This document shows, piece by piece, positions 5,501-6,384 of a stretch of DNA of 6,384 nucleotides. The position numbers and the translations under genes were made by a program. Position 1 is the first letter of the stretch. Every line of letters starts with the position of its first letter. Source of the DNA: Clostridiales bacterium (lineage in GTDB: Bacteria; Bacillota; Clostridia; Saccharofermentanales; Saccharofermentanaceae); contig JAFGGR010000015.1 in assembly GCA_016930475.1 (NCBI GenBank), positions 1 to 6,384 on the forward strand, written 5' to 3'. A model generated the notes under the pieces. That model did no database searches, had not been told where the DNA came from, and saw nothing but the letters and a program-made list of their open reading frames with translations.

Positions 5501-6384
5501 TGCACAAAAAGATCTGGATTTTGAACCACTATGCAACGAACATGTTTTTCGACGAGGGCGGAAGACATTATTGGTTTGCCCATTACTTGCAAAAAGAAGG
5601 ATATGAGCCCACGATTATTTGTGCTTCGACCATTCATAATTCCGACAAGATTGTTGATACGAAAAATCAAAACTATATCAGAGTTGAAAAGAACGGTATA
5701 CCGTTCGTGTTTGTGAAAACTCCGCCTTATAAGGGAAACGGGAAATCACGCGTTATGAACATGCTGTCATTTTACAGCCGGTTGTTTTCATCGACGAAGA
5801 AATATGCCGAAGAGTATGGTAAGCCGGATGTCATCCTTGCATCCAGCGTTCATCCTTTGACGCTTGTTGCCGGGATTAAAATCGCGAAAAAATTCGGTGT
5901 GCCTTGTATCTGTGAAGTACGGGATTTGTGGCCGGAGAGCTTAATCGCGTACGGTTCATTGAAGCGACACAGTTTGCTTGCAAGATTGCTGTACAGAGGA
6001 GAAAAGTGGATATACAAGAGAGCAGATGAGATAGTATTCACAGTCGAAGGTGGAAAAGACTATATTAAAGAGCGGGAATGGGACGTTGAAAGCGGGGGGC
6101 CGATAAAACTCGAAAAAGTGCACCATATTAATAACGGTGTAGATTTGGATACTTATGAAATAAATACTAAAGATAATGCGGTAAAAGATGATGACTTGAC
6201 AGATTGTAATACATTCAAAGTGATATACACGGGATCAATCAGAGAAGTGAATAATATTCAAGTATTGGTTGAAGCGGCTAAGTATATTCAAGATAAATCC
6301 GTTGAGAAGATTCGGTTTATTATTTATGGTGACGGTGATAAGAAGGATGAACTTGTAAACTGGTGTGAATCGAATAACATTGAA
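5500..6384 (+). CDS. GT4-family glycosyltransferase, 3' end outside the window (WbuB/PglA-like)
   Basis: A reading frame begins with ATG at 5500-5502, overlapping the acetyltransferase TAA by one base, and stays open for 295 codons to the window end. AAAGG (5488-5492) is a well-placed ribosome site 7 bases upstream. The N-terminus reads IWILNHYAT and then EGGRHYWFAHYL (19-30), the glycine-containing acceptor loop of a GT-B fold. EVRDLWPES (139-147) is highly typical of WbuB-like GT4 enzymes. HINNGVDLD (209-217), YTGSI (243-247), the start of the donor-binding domain, and IIYGDGDKKDEL (274-285) follow. The retaining-enzyme EX7E motif expected further on lies beyond the window. By position it probably adds the second sugar to the lipid-linked first sugar on the cytoplasmic side, the role PglA has in Campylobacter. 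Donor and acceptor cannot be read from the sequence. The gene is the most AT-rich in the window. Confidence 0.85.
   Translation, partial: MHKKIWILNHYATNMFFDEGGRHYWFAHYLQKEGYEPTIICASTIHNSDKIVDTKNQNYIRVEKNGIPFVFVKTPPYKGNGKSRVMNMLSFYSRLFSSTKKYAEEYGKPDVILASSVHPLTLVAGIKIAKKFGVPCICEVRDLWPESLIAYGSLKRHSLLARLLYRGEKWIYKRADEIVFTVEGGKDYIKEREWDVESGGPIKLEKVHHINNGVDLDTYEINTKDNAVKDDDLTDCNTFKVIYTGSIREVNNIQVLVEAAKYIQDKSVEKIRFIIYGDGDKKDELVNWCESNNIE

Noticed and set aside
1..6384. CRISPR array, insertion sequence, tRNA or rRNA
   Set aside because: No regularly spaced direct repeats, transposase-like frame, terminal inverted repeats or structured RNA gene signature was seen.

Overview
This window holds most of a bacterial cell-surface glycan locus, with every substantial gene on the + strand. 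The genes encode a membrane UDP-GlcNAc 4,6-dehydratase (PglF/CapD type), a MarR-like regulator of the kind found in exopolysaccharide loci, a DegT-type sugar aminotransferase (PglE type), a PglC-type phosphoglycosyl transferase, a PglD/NeuD-type acetyltransferase, and the first 295 codons of a GT4 glycosyltransferase cut by the window end. The four enzymes PglF, PglE, PglD and PglC together match the known route to undecaprenyl-diphospho-N,N'-diacetylbacillosamine. The cut GT4 enzyme would then plausibly add the second sugar. The sequence does not show whether the finished glycan goes onto protein, into an exopolysaccharide or onto the cell wall.

Layout. Bases 1-116 may be the 3' end of an upstream gene (weak). 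A near-consensus sigma-70-type promoter at 162-190 is followed by a leader of about 115 bases with two perfect inverted repeats, then the dehydratase (314-2233, TTG start or possibly GTG at 362). A 216-base gap (2234-2449) carries a second very good promoter (2291-2319, extended -10) and a leader whose inverted repeats can pair in mutually exclusive ways. It leads into the regulator (2450-3037). The aminotransferase (3062-4183), phosphoglycosyl transferase (4184-4831), acetyltransferase (4880-5500) and glycosyltransferase (5500-6384+) follow tightly, with gaps of 24, 0 and 48 bases and a 1-base overlap. This suggests one transcript started by the second promoter, while the dehydratase has its own promoter and may also be read through.

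Organism. Strong Shine-Dalgarno sites, near-consensus sigma-70/SigA promoters and TTG/GTG starts fit Bacillota (perhaps Clostridia), but this is a guess and no marker gene is present. Base composition falls along the window: one 60-base line inside the dehydratase (1861-1920) is 35/60 G+C, while one line in the last gene (6121-6180) is 17/60. A conserved-looking upstream part thus gives way to a more AT-rich part, as is common in surface-glycan loci that exchange genes by transfer.

The parts least explained by known families are the regulatory gap at 2234-2449 and the C-terminal domain of the regulator. No wholly new system is evident; the enzymes are recognisable.
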